Shown here one piece after another: positions 45,505 through 57,545 of a stretch of DNA of 64,000 nucleotides (position 1 is its first letter; each line of letters starts with the position of its first letter). The stretch comes from Sapria himalayana. Taxonomy: Eukaryota; Streptophyta; Magnoliopsida; Malpighiales; Rafflesiaceae. Under the pieces are notes generated by a model. That model had not been told where the DNA came from. It did not search any database and saw nothing but the letters and a program-made list of their open reading frames with translations. Where the stretch lies: positions 352,169 to 416,168 of the forward strand of contig JAREIK010002254.1 in assembly GCA_029783825.1 (NCBI GenBank), given 5' to 3'. Both the position numbers and the translations under genes were made by a program.

Positions 45505-48500
45505 AAAAATAAAAAGAATAATAAGAAGAATAAGTAGAATAAGAAGTATAAGAAGGATAAGAAGGATGAGAAGAAAAAGAATGAGAAGAATTGGAAAAAA
45601 AAAGAAAAATAGGAAGAAAATAAGAAAAAGAAGAATAAGAAGAAAAAAAAAATAAGAAGAATAAGAAGGATAAAAATAAAAAAAAATCCAAAAAATATGA
45701 AGAATAAGTATAATATTTTGAATAATAAGAATAAGAAGAATAAGAAAAATAAGAAGAATTAAAAAGAACAAGAAGAAAAAGAAGAAAAAGAATAAAAATA
45801 AAAATAAGAAGAATAAGAATGATAGAAATAAAAAGATGACAAAATAATATGAAGAATATGTAGAATATTTTGAATAAGAAGAATAAGTAGAATAAGAAGA
45901 ATAAAAAGAATAAGAAAAAAAAGTGTAAGAAGAATTTTGAAGAATAAGAACAAGAAGAATAATTTTGAAGAATAAGAACAAGAAGAAGAATTTTGAAGAA
46001 TAAGAATTTTGAAGAATAAGAACAAGAAGAAGAATTTTGAAGAATAAGAACAAGAAGAAGAATTTTGAAGAATAAGAACAAGAAGAAGAATTTTGAAGAA
46101 TAAGAACAAGAAGAAGAATTTTAAAGAATAAGAACAAGAAGAAGAATTTTGAAGAATAAGAACAAGAAGAAGAATTTTAAAGAATAAGAACAAGAAGAAG
46201 AATTTTGAAGAATAAGAACAAGAAGAAGAATTTTGAAGAATAAGAAGAAAAATTAAGAAGAGAATGAGAAGACTAAGAAGAATAATAAGAATAAGAAGAA
46301 TAAGAATAATAAAAATAATATAAAGAATAACAAAAAATGAATTAAAAGGAGAATTAGATGACTAAGAATAATAAGAAGGAAAATGAAGAATAAGAATTAA
46401 AGAAGAATAAGAAAAATAAGAAAAAAAAAAGAAAAAAAAAAGAAGAATAAAAAGAATGATAAGAATTTATAAATATAAAAAGAATAAGTTGAATCAGTAA
46501 AATAAGAAGAATAAAAAATTAAGAAAAAAGAATAAAGAGAATAAGAAGAATAATACGAATAAGAAGAATAATAAGAATAAAAAGAATATGAAAGATAAAA
46601 CGAATAATAAGAATAATAAGAACATGAAGAATAAGACAAATAAGAAGTATAAGAAGAATAAGAAAGATAAAATGAATAATAAGAATAATAAGAATAATAA
46701 GAACATGAAGAATAAGAAAAATAAGAAGTATAAGAAGAATAAGAAGAAGAATAATAATAATAATTAGAAGAATAAGAAAAATAAGAAGAATAAAAAGAAT
46801 AAAAATAATAAGAAGAATAATAAGAAAAAAATAAATAAGAATAAAAAAAAGAAAAATAAATAGAATAAAAAGTAATAAGAAGAATATGAAAAATTAGATG
46901 AAAAAGGAGAAAAAGAAGAAAAAGAAAAATAAATTTTAAGAAGAATAAGAATAAAAAAAAGACAAAAAATAATAATAAGAATAAGAAAAATAAATTGAAT
47001 ATGTTGAATAAAAAGAATAATATGAATAAGAATAAGAATAATAATGAGAATAAAAAGAATAAAAAAAATAAAAAGAATAAAAAAAATCAGAAGAATAAGT
47101 AGAATATGTTAAATAAGAAGAATAAAAAGAATTAAAAGAATAAAATAAATAGCAAGAATAAGAAGAATAAATAGAATAAGAAGAATAAAAAGAATAAGAA
47201 AATTAATAATAAAAAAGAAGACGAGATAATTTGAAGAAAAAAAATGTGTAGGATATATTGAATAAGAAGACTAATAATAAAAAGAAGACTTGGGATAATT
47301 TGAAGAAAAAAAATATGTAGTATATATTGAATAAGAAGAATAAGAATAATAAGAAGAATAAGTAGAAGATGATGAATAAGAAGAATAAGAAAAATAGAAG
47401 AATAAGATGAATAACAAAAATAATGAAGAATAAGATGTATAAGAAGAATAAGAATAAAATAGAAAAAAAAAAGAAGAATAAGATAAATAAGAAGAATAAG
47501 AAGAATAAAATGAAATAGAAGAAAAAAGAAGAATATAAAAAATAAGGAAAAAAAGAAGAAAAAGAAGAAAAAGAAGAAAAAGAAGAAAAAGAAGAAAAAG
47601 AAGAAAAAGAAGAAAAAGAAGAAAAAGAAGAAAAAGAAGAAAAAGAAGAAAAAGAAGAAAAAGAAGAAAAAGAAGACTAAAAATAATAAAAAAAAAATAA
47701 TAAAAATAAGTCGAATATGTAGAATAAGAAGAAAAAAATGAAAAAAATAATTAATAATAATAAGAACAATACAAAGAATAAGAAAAATAAGATGAATAAG
47801 AAGAATAAGAATAATAAGGAAAATAAAAAGATTAATAAGAATAAGAAGAATAAGAAAAATATGAAGAATAAGAAGAATATGAAAAATAAGAAGTATAAGA
47901 TGAATAAGAAGAATAAGAATATTAGGAAAAATAAGAAAAATAAGAAAAATAAGAAAAATAAGAAAAATAAGAAGAATAAAAAAATAAAAAAAATAAGAAG
48001 AATAAGAAGAATCAGAAAAAAAAGAATATGAATTAAAACAAGACTAAAAATAAAAGAAGAATAAGAAAAATAAGTACAATATATAGATGAATAAGAAGAA
48101 TAAAAAGAACATGAAAAATAAGAAGAAAAAAAGAATATGAAGATAAAGAAGAAAAATAAGAATATGAAGAATAATAAGAATAAGTAGAATTATAAAATTA
48201 ATAAAAATAAGAATGATTAGCAGAATAAGAAGCATATAATGATAAATAAGTATAAGATGATTAAAAAGAATAAGATGAATAAGAAGAATAAGTAGAATAA
48301 TTTTAAGAAAAAGAAGAATAAGAAGATTAATAAGAATAAGAAGAGTAAAAAGAGTAAGAAGAATAAGAAAAGTAAGAAGAGTAAGAAGAATTAGAAGAAT
48401 AAGAAGATCAAGAAAAATAATAAAAATTAGAAGAGTAAGAAGATCATGAAGAATAATAAGAATTAGAAGAATAAGAAGATCAAGAAAAATAAGAAGATCA

Positions 48501-49062
48501 AGAAGAATAATAAGAATTAGAAGAATAAGAAGATCAAGAAGAATAAGAAGATCAAGAAGAATAAGAAGATCAAGAAGAATAAGAAGATCAAGAAGAATAA
48601 GAAGAATAGGAAGAATAATAAGAATAAGTAGAATCATGAATAAGAACAATAGGAAGAATAAGCAGAATATCAATAATCAGAACAATAAGAAGAATAATAA
48701 AAATAACAAAATTAGAATAATAAGAATAAGAAGAAGAAGAAGAAAAATAAGAAGAAGAATAATAATAATATGAAGAATTTAAAAGAATTATAAAAATAAG
48801 AAGAGTAAGAAGCATACGAATAAAAATAATAAGGAGAATAGAAGAATAAGTAGAATAAGATGAATAATAAGAATAAAAAGAATAATAAAAATAAAAAGAA
48901 TAAGAAAAATAAGAAGAATGAGAAGAATACGAAGAATTAGAAGAATGAGAAGAATAAGAAAAATAAGAAGAATAAGAACTATAAGAAGAATATGAAGAAT
49001 AAGAATAATAAGAAGAATAAGAAGAACAGGAAGAATAAGAAGAATACTAAGAAATTACTCAC
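45505..49062 (+). repeat. AAGAAT-type array 3, 3.6 kb, with minisatellite and homopurine sub-blocks
   Basis: Same strand bias and word set (AAGAAT, AATAAGAAG, AAAAAGAAT) as arrays 1 and 2. Sub-blocks are a 28 bp unit AAGAACAAGAAG plus AAGAATTTTGAAGAAT at 45931-46240 (about 11 copies), a pure GAAGAAAAA tract at about 47546-47676, and an 18 bp unit AAGAAGATCAAGAAGAAT at about 48470-48600. It could be the other half of array 2, split by a 10 kb insertion, or an independent array. All long open frames inside are simple-repeat translations. Confidence 0.88.
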
Positions 49063-49412
49063 CTGTGAAACAATAACATGTTGAACACTACTCTCCATCT
49101 CACACATGATGGATGCATACGCATCCATCACAGAGTTGCTTCATGTCTTTAGTTGACATGCACAATCATTACTCGTATCAGATTATGTTGCTTGAAGCAA
49201 TAGCTGTTGTTATGGCCCCCACTGATGAATCTAATCCACACAGCATCTTTTACCTATCTGAGCCTATCAGAGTGTCAATGATGCGAAATTGCCAGCAGAG
49301 GGTGTTTCACACACACGAAGAGCCTGCAGATGGGAGCCCAATCTACAAGCATTGTTCTCATATCTATATGAACACCACCGTAAGCTATGACATTATAGAT
49401 CTCCTGTGAGAA
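49063..49412. other. Gene-like non-repetitive island, unidentified
   Basis: A balanced-composition segment between an array and an AT-rich block. On the plus strand 49113-49409 is open (98 codons) with VVMAPTDESNPHSIFYLSEP and HTHEEPADGSPIYKHCS. On the minus strand a strong donor (CACAG then GTGAGT) lies at about 49070, after an open stretch MDAYASIMCEMESSVQHVIV. Which strand codes is not decided, and no family was recognised. A hairpin (TGATGGATGC, ATAC, GCATCCATCA) lies at 49107-49130. It could be a transposase C-terminal remnant or a captured host exon. Confidence 0.35.
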
Positions 49413-49676
49413 CCTATAACATTGTTATTGCTACTATTAAATGCACAGTTTGAAGTGTAGGCTCTATTTTTTGATAAAAAGTATTTTTATGAAACCTTAT
49501 ATATATATACTAAACTATTATAAAATAAAATATAAAAAATAACACTAAAATAAAATTATTATCATTAAATAATTAAAATAAAATAATTAAAATAAAATAA
49601 TAGAAATATATCTTTATTTAACCATAAATGATATTATTTAATAAATAAATAAAAAATATTATATAATAATAAAGTA

Positions 49677-49746
<70 letters not shown>

Positions 49747-50540
49747 GGTTATAAATTTATAAGAATTCAATTTATTTTTTATTAATATAATATGAAATAA
49801 TTATAAAAACATATAATTTGAATATTTTAATCATTATAAATTTTAATGTTTGAAGTGTTCATTAAAAACCACACTGAAATATTAATTTTTTAAAGTATCA
49901 AATTTTTTTTTGATGTAATTAAAACAACAATATATTAATCTTAAAATATCAATTTTTTTCTTTTAAATTTTATGAAAAATTAAAATTTTTTTTTATAATT
50001 CAAAAATTCTAAATCTTTGTCATTATATTTTTTAAAAATTTTTATAATAATAAAAATATTATTCTATACTTTTATTTTAATAAATATTTACTTATTTATT
50101 CATTTATTCATATAATTTTATAATTTTTCTTAATCAAACATTTATTTATTTGTTTTTTAGTTGTAATTTTTATTTATTTTTATTTATTAATTAAAATATT
50201 TTATAAATATTATAATTATATAATAAATTATATAATATTTTGTAATACAAAGATTTAAATATCATAAGTAAATATTTTAGATAATAATAAGTATAGTATT
50301 TTAATTAAATTATAATAAAAAAATAGTTATTTTAATCATATTTAATATAAATTTTTATTAGTATTTATATATTTATTATTTTTTTATAATATCAAATTTA
50401 AATTATTATATGAGAAGATTGTGTAATTCAAGGATCGCTCATATATAGACCATAACATACCTTTAATATAAAAAATTATATAAAATATTAAAATAAATAA
50501 TGCTTAAAAAATATCATTGAAGATTAGTAACAGGAAAAAA
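49385..50540. repeat. Right-arm AT-rich block, copy R1
   Basis: Begins CTATGACATTATAGATCTCC, then GCACAGTTTGAAGTGT and TTTTTTGATAAAAAG, and ends near CATTGAAGATTAG. It is highly similar, by eye roughly 90 percent, to 56427-57545 in the same orientation, and more diverged but homologous to 36330-38225 inverted. A (TA)n run of about 60 bp lies at 49679-49741, where the other copy has CA then TA. Confidence 0.8.
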
Positions 50541-51164
50541 TAAATTTAAAAACATACATACAAATCTCTTATTTAGAAAACAAAATCATTATGTCATCTC
50601 ACAAATTGAGTACTCTCATCAAAGCATAAATAAAATAAATAAAAGTTAGGTGTATGACAAACTTTAAAGTTACAACTATGTAAAGAAAATATTTAGTTGT
50701 ACAATTATGACTAAGCTACAGCTATGTAAAAAATATACAACTAAGCAATTCTGACTTTTTAAGTATTTAATAAGATCCCAATAATTACAAAATATACAGC
50801 CAAGTTAAGGAAACTGATTTCCATATAAGATTTATGTGAACTACACATTACATCACTCTTCATACCTCAGTGCACTGCACTACACTGCATTACACCTCAC
50901 ACCACATTGCACTGTTACACTTACCCCATAATGCCCAAACTATCACACATTCACTCTTATTGTGCACACAACACAACACAACACTACACCATACACATTA
51001 ATACCATGTTGACACCTCTGCCATAGCCACACTATTAGACATTGCATACACTTTGCCTCAACACCATATATACTATCACATTGTCAATGTCACTGCACAA
51101 ATACTACGTCGACGCCACATCCACGCCGATAATCCATTAATATCTTGTCCACACAAACACACAC
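50541..51164. other. Unassigned segment with CACTGCA/ACACAC-rich patch
   Basis: AT-rich to about 50860, then a C/A-rich patch (50860-51165) with repeated CACTGCACTACACTGCATTACACC-like words, also including a TTGACACCTCTG word at 51009 that resembles a lone hAT-MITE end. No partner end was found. Confidence 0.4.
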
Positions 51165-52830
51165 ACTACCTATGCCCCCTCACCCTGGTTGGTTGGTTGG
51201 CCGGTCCTTGCCTGTTGAGTGCTAACACTGGCTGACTAGCAGCCATCCAATTCCCAGTGGCCTATGGCCACAACCATTTGATTGTACTATCTAGTGTCTT
51301 AAGGTGTGCCCAATGCACACATGGCCGTTGGGTGCTAACATGGCCCAAAGGCCCACTTTTCCCAGCCAAACATGTTTGGTAGGACAAGGTCAGGTTGGCC
51401 ACAAACTATGCCACCTCACCTTGGTTGGTTGGCTGGTTCCTGGTACTAACACTAGTTGACTAGCAGCTAGCCAATGCTTAATCAACCAGGGCCTGACACA
51501 ACCACTGAATTATACTGGCTAGGCCAGCCCATCAACCAGTTCCCAGTGGCCACTGGGCATCAGGCAAGGGGCCATAGTCAACTCAAAAAAATAAACTATT
51601 TTATATTGTTAATGAAAATGAATAAGAGTCAACTCACAAAATATATATCTATTTCGTGATTTTGATTTTGATTTTATCACAATATCATAGATAATAATAA
51701 ATTAGAAAATTAAGTAAAAAACACAATAATCAACAATAGTCAACAAAAATAATATGTGAGTCTTGTAATATCCAAGATAAGTTTGTATGGTTCAGATTGT
51801 CACATCACAAGTTTTTGTCGAAACCTCAATACCCTCGATGTCATGTGAGTCATCATCCACTATTAATTTTTTCACTTGATCCTAAAGACTCGTTAATGAA
51901 TCCTCACAGTCTTTTAAGCATGAAAATATTTTTATGATATATGATCACAATATCAATCTCTTATCAGGAGCGCTTTAAAGTGATTGCCTCCCATCAGGAG
52001 CACTTGCAGTAATTCATGCCTTATTGTCTTTCACAAATGGGCATGCCTCCCCCCAAGCGAGGCACTATGGCAAGGGCATTGTGGTGCCTGCACTTATTGA
52101 GTGCCTAAGGCATACCTGCTCTTAAGGCATGACTAAGGAGCGCCTGGCTGCTGGGTGCTAACATGGCCCAAAGGCCCATTTTTCTCAGTCTGGTGTGTTG
52201 GGTTGGCCAATACCTATGCCCCCTCACTCTAGCTAGTTGGCTGGCTCTTGGCTACTGGATGCTAACATTGGCTTATTGGCAGCTAGCCAGTGACCAATAG
52301 CTTGTGGCCACTACCACTAAACTGTACTAGCCGGGCCAACCCGTCAGCCAATGCCTAGCAGCCACTAGGCATCAGGCAGGAAGTCATAGGCATTAACTTT
52401 GTCATATAATGTTAGTATTTAAAATAGAATTTTAATTTTTAAAAATTTAAATATTAAAAAAATATATTACATTGCAAATAAAAATAAATAAAAATCATAA
52501 CTCAATAAAAATATATCTATTTCATGATTTTGATTTCATCATGATATCACAAATAATAATAAATTAGAAAACTAAGTAAAAATCATGACAATCAATAGTA
52601 ATTAGCAATAATAATATGTCAGTCTTCTAATATCCACAATAAATTTGTATGGTTCACATTGTCACATTTCAAACTTATAGTCAAACCTTGATATCCTTGA
52701 TGTCGTGTGAGTCATCATTCACTAGCAATTATTTCACTTAATCCTGAAAACTTATTAATGAATCCTCTCAGTCCTTTAAGTATAAGAATACTTTTATCAT
52801 ATATGGGCACAATATCAGTCTCTTATCTAA
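51165..52830. repeat. Complex local direct repeats, GC-rich head plus AT-rich body
   Basis: A head of about 170 bp starting CTATGCC(C/A)CCTCAC and containing GGTTGGTTGGCTGG, GCTAACA, GACTAGCAGC and CACTRGGCATCAGGCA occurs at about 51172, 51407 and 52213. The body, with TCTATTTCRTGATTTTGATT, AATAATAATAAATTAGAAAA, TTTGTATGGTTCA and GATGTCRTGTGAGTCATCAT, occurs at 51600-51965 and 52505-52825. Two near-complete head-body units about 0.8-0.9 kb apart are implied. Origin unknown; it may be a tandemly duplicated non-autonomous element or LTR pair. Confidence 0.65.
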
Positions 52831-53099
52831 AATAATATTCATAATCTCAGAATAAATAGGATCCGATATTATGTTAGATATCAGATGAGTTAGTAGATCA
52901 CATATAATCTTAGATAATATGAGATGGATGGATTTATATTATTTTCACTAATTTAATATATCAAAATTCTTAATATAATCATATGATAATATAGAACAAT
53001 AATTAATATCTAAGTTTCGAGATAGCTATCTCTTATTCAACGAAACATCACATCATTTATCTTTAGCTAAATGAATAAAAAAATTATCTTATTCAAATA

Positions 53100-54109
53100 C
53101 AATGTTCATATCTATACTCAAAAACTAACTAAAAGACTCACTAAAACTATAATACTTAGTGTCATAATATTTAAACATATTATCTAATTGTTCATGAATC
53201 CTACAATATGATTCTTCTATTTTATTCATGCATGTGAATAAATATTTTAATATATTTTATAGCTCTTCCATCTTAACCTTATTATCCATAGATGCAATCA
53301 AATAATAGAAAGTAAACATTCATAATGTATATCTTCTATATTTGTTAAATGTATAACTAATATTACATATACACATAACTACAATACATATAGTAAAAGT
53401 GTACATAAGTTAAGACATATTTATCATATCATAAAAATCTTTAAGAATTTCAAAAACTAAATTTTTATCTTAAAATCTAAATTATCAATAATAATTTTAC
53501 TAATTTTACTATTGACGTAGTTGAATATCAAGTGTGGATAGCCAACACTTAAATTCAACATGAACTATGTATAATACTAATGGAGTCTAACATTCATTTG
53601 AAATTTTTTCTTTTTTAAGCCTACTTACGAACATAAAATGTAAAAATCTTATTGTAAGCTAGGTATCGTAAGATATTTAACTTTTAGTGAATTTTTTATA
53701 TTTTCAAATATGAATAAAACAATTTTTATTCATACATGAACTATTAGATTAATTATATGATACATACACCTAACATAAAAAATATCACCTAATGATACAT
53801 CTCTAATAATTCTCACAGACATATTAATCACAATACTTATATTTGAAGCATTACCAAATAAAAAACTAAAAATTTTATTTTGAATATTATATTCTTTTAA
53901 TATCTTTGACAAACACTCATATAGAGAGAGTCATAATGAGGATAAACAATCTCATGAAACCATAAATTTTTTTATTTAATTTTCTACGTAAAATCAATAT
54001 TGTGGGTGATAACTTATGTGAATACATCATCACAACTAGTCTAAATGTCAAAAGTCACAAAAATCACTTAAATACTTTTTAAGTTCATTTATTACTAATT
54101 ATTATGTTA
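53100..54109 (-). pseudogene. hAT transposase remnant (plant BED/RICESLEEPER-like)
   Basis: On the minus strand, from high to low coordinate, fragments read VMMYSHKLSPTIL or, shifted, CDDVFT and HNIDFT near 54030; then PHYDSLYMSV near 53930. An open stretch at 53730-53912 reads ILKEYNIQNKIFSFLFGNAS and ends FYVRCMYHIINLIV. The last block matches the conserved FHVRC-AH-LNLIV motif of plant hAT transposases, with the preceding DNAS-N block decayed to GNASN. Further down, near 53150-53320, a weak IASMDNKVKMEEL block could be the LDPR-K region. Stops are frequent and no dimerisation domain was recognised. hAT ends for this copy were not found. Confidence 0.6.
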
Positions 54110-54188
54110 TTCCTTCCAAACTCATTGCCATAAATTTGCATAATATGAATTTTATCAAGTATTTCCTTCCAAACTCATTGCCATAAAT
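54110..54188. repeat. 26 bp direct duplication
   Basis: A 26 bp word, starting TTCCTTCCAAACTC and ending GCCATAAAT, occurs exactly twice, at 54110-54135 and 54163-54188, offset 53 bp. Perfect identity suggests a recent slippage or footprint-like event within the decayed hAT region. Confidence 0.85.
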
Positions 54189-55139
54189 GAAGTCAATAAA
54201 CCTTAAGTTGATACAACTTTAAAAATTCACCGCTCAATTAAGTTTGTCTGAGATCTAATACGCCATATTTTTTAGTGTTTTAATTGGCATATCTCTTATA
54301 GTGGTCAATGCCACCAACAGCCCCTCCTACATATATATATCTTTCATAATATATATATTATATCAATTGTTCTTTGATATCTCTAAAATTTTATTTTAAA
54401 TTATTTTAAATGTGTGTATACTAATGAAGTTTGTGTATTTTTAAGTTTTTTAGTCACATGACTCAATGTCATAAAAGAAAACTTAGTTTCGACCTCAAAC
54501 ATTTCTATCAAGTTATAACTATTATCTATATATAAGTTGAATTCATTTTTTATAATATTTATTATTTGGTATTTTTTAATTTAAGAGACTAAAGCATGAG
54601 AAGAAGAATAGTTTTTTTCTAATCTTTTACTTTTTTTGTTAATTTATTTATTTATATAAAAATTATTAAATAAAATATATGCAATGTAATATGTATCTTT
54701 ATTTTATGTGGGCAGCAAGCATTTTTTTACCTCTGCATCATATTCTCATGCTTCGAAGTCATAGCTCATCATAAAAATAACTCTGACATTCTGTTAAATT
54801 AAAATTAAAATTATAAAAAAAATTATGGGCACAAACAGGATACAATGATGCTTTTATAATTTAAAAGAAGAGCCATAAGAAGAGAGGAGAGGAGACGTAA
54901 TTACAAATAAATTATGAAAAATAAAATATATCAAAATATTATTTATAGATAAAATAACTTTTTATCTATAAATAATATTGTATCCATTTAACAACCATCG
55001 AATTTAGCCCATTAAACCATTGGATCAAAATGTAATCCTATAGATAAAATAATTAAATTTTTTTTATTTTGGCCAACAACATAGCAACAAGTATTTTCCA
55101 ATCAGTAAATAGTAGCCATTTTAAAATGAATGTTTTTTT
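54189..55139. other. AT-rich DNA, nothing recognised
   Basis: May include the decayed N-terminal half of the hAT element, but no zinc-finger motif was seen. A short inverted pair, ATAGATAAAATAACT and TTTTTATCTATAAATAATAT, lies at about 54943-54979. Confidence 0.4.
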
Positions 55140-55356
55140 CAGATGTGATCATGCCACATTTCATGTCAATGTGCCTGCCTCATGGGCCATACCTGATACG
55201 ACATGAGGCTCGTGTGTTCCCACAAGAGCAGTATCATAGACTAGCACGATTGAGGCCCAGGCATTATTTTGAACCATGCCATGTCAAACCTGATATGTCT
55301 AAATTGTGTCATGTCATGGGTCATGCTCAAGCCACCCAACACACTTGACACCCCTA
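55140..55356. mobile_element. One-ended, CpG-decayed relative of the GC-rich hAT MITE
   Basis: Ends in TTGACACCCCTA (55345-55356), the same terminal word as the MITE at 38273-38661 with one change. The interior words ATGCCATGTC, GTGTCATGTCATGGGTCATGC and GGCCCAGGCAT look like GCCGTGCCGTGTCGGGC-type sequence in which CG has become TG or CA. The left inverted repeat was not found. The plus-strand open frame 55130-55348 is not considered a gene. Confidence 0.5.
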
Positions 55357-56426
55357 ATTTTATTGTATCAGATTGCATAAGTACCTAATCAAATCAAACT
55401 AGCATATAGGATATAAAATTTTAGTAAGCTTTTGTAGTTTATATGTCGCATATTCTATAATTAAATTATTTTTAAGAAAATAATAAAGTATTCTCAATTT
55501 AACTAGTGATAAATACTCAAGCTGGGAATGCATAAGTAATAAATTCAAAATACTCATATATATAAAGAGAGATCTTATTGTTATAGAAAGAATATATAAT
55601 TCAACCTACTTAATCTCAAATAGAATTTTCCTCAGAGTCTGCCAATTATTCAAATAAATACCAATAGAAATAATAATAATAAAGCTATAATTTTAATTAT
55701 CTAAAAAGATAACTCACATAAAATAAACTAATAAGACAATCAAAAATAAATATGATACAAAGAAGTAATAAAGATTAAAGCTGAATAATACCATAATCAA
55801 TAACTTTTAAATATTTTTCAATTGGTAATAATAATATTTTCAAAATAAGAAAAGAATATAAAATATAAAATATAATTATCAAAGATATATAAATATTTAC
55901 TCTTGTGTTGATAATCAATAAATATGAAATGAGAGTACAAATAAAATAATCATTGATACTTATAAGAAAAGAATAATTTATTATTATCTTAGAAAACAAT
56001 TTGTATACTCATACTTAGTAAGTGTTGTGATGAATTGACTCTGTGAAGACCCCTAGATAGCTCTGACTAAAAGTCTATCTCTCTCACTACAACATAATAC
56101 TATCGATCTATCCTCTAAAAATAATATATAATAATTATTTTTAATGTGACTAATCCTCCAATAATGAATTCACTGAACTAAGACTCTCTTCTATCTACCT
56201 CTACTGTGATAATCCATACAATATCACAAAATTGTGATTTCTTGAAAAAATACAAAAGTAACTATACTGAATTCTTTTCTCCTTTTTTTATAGAACTACA
56301 AAAACACTAATTAGGATTTCTGCACAAAATTACCATCTTCCGTTACCACTCACCACCATATGTTGTTGTACACCCTTAGGGTTTTTTGATAAAAACCCAT
56401 TGCACAATGCATGCCTCCACCATGCA
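55357..56426. other. AT-rich DNA, nothing recognised
   Basis: No coding, RNA or element signal was identified. A less AT-rich stretch at 56040-56430 directly precedes repeat copy R2. Confidence 0.45.
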
Positions 56427-57545
56427 TCTATGACATTGTAGATCTCTGGTGAGAACCCCAAAACATTGTTATTGATACAATTAAACGCACAGTTTGAAGT
56501 GTGGGCCCTGTTTTTTGATAAAAAGCATTTTTATGAAACCTTATATATATACTAAACTTTTATAAAATAAAATATAAAAAAATAACACTAAAATAAAATT
56601 ATAAAAAATAAATAATTTAAATAAAATAATAGAAATATATATATTTAACTATAAATGATATTATTTAATAAATAAATAAAATAATATTATATAATAATAA
56701 AGTATTCACACACACACACACACACGTATATATATATATATATATATATTATATGATTATAAATTTATAAGAATTCAATTTATTTTTTATTAATATAATA
56801 TGAAATAATTATAAAAGCATATAATTTGAATCTTTTAATCATTATAAATTTTAATGCTTGAAGTGTTCATTTAATAACAACACTGAAATATTAATTTTTT
56901 AAATCATCAAAATGTTTATGATGTAATTAAAACAACAATATATTAATCTTAAAATATCAACTTTTTTTCTTTTAAATTTTATGAAAAATTTAAAAAATTT
57001 TTTTATAATTCAAAAATTTTAAATCTTTTAGTCATTATATTTTTAAAAATTCATATAAAAATAAAAATATTATTTTATACTTTTATTTTTATAAATATTT
57101 ACTTATTTATTCGTTTATTCATATAATTTTATAATTTTTTTTAATCAAACAATTGTTTATTTTAGATTTTTATTAGTTGTAATTTTTATTTATTAACTAA
57201 AATATTTTATAAATATTATAATTATATAAATAATTATATAATTTTTTGTAATACAAATATTTAAATATCATAAATAAATATTACAGATAAAATTAAGTAT
57301 AATATTTTAATTAAATTATAATCAAAAAATATTATTTTAATCATATTTATTATAAATTTTTATTAGTATTTAATTTTTATTATTTTTTTTTAATATCAAA
57401 TTTAAATTATTATATGAGAAGATTGTGTAATTCAAGGATCGCTCATATTTAGACCATGAGATACAATTAATATAGAAAATTATATAAAATATTAAAATAA
57501 ATAATGCTTAAAAAATATCATTGAAGATTAGCAATAGAAATTATA
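56427..57545. repeat. Right-arm AT-rich block, copy R2
   Basis: Same order of landmarks as 49385-50540: CTATGACATTGTAGATCTCT, GCACAGTTTGAAGTGTGGGC, TTATAAGAATTCAATTTA, GAAGATTGTGTAATTCAAGG and ATCGCTCAT. The internal dinucleotide run is CA then TA (about 56706-56749). It is directly followed by CACTA subterminal repeats, as the inverted left arm predicts. Confidence 0.8.

Noticed and set aside
45434..48815. Several minus-strand frames of 70-218 residues in array 3
   Set aside because: Simple-repeat translations of AAGAAT and GAAGAAAAA words, overlapping in all frames.
49385..57545. R1 and R2 as LTRs of a retrotransposon
   Set aside because: No primer binding site, polypurine tract, gag or pol lies between them, and the repeats are homologous to the inverted left arm of the CACTA-type element.
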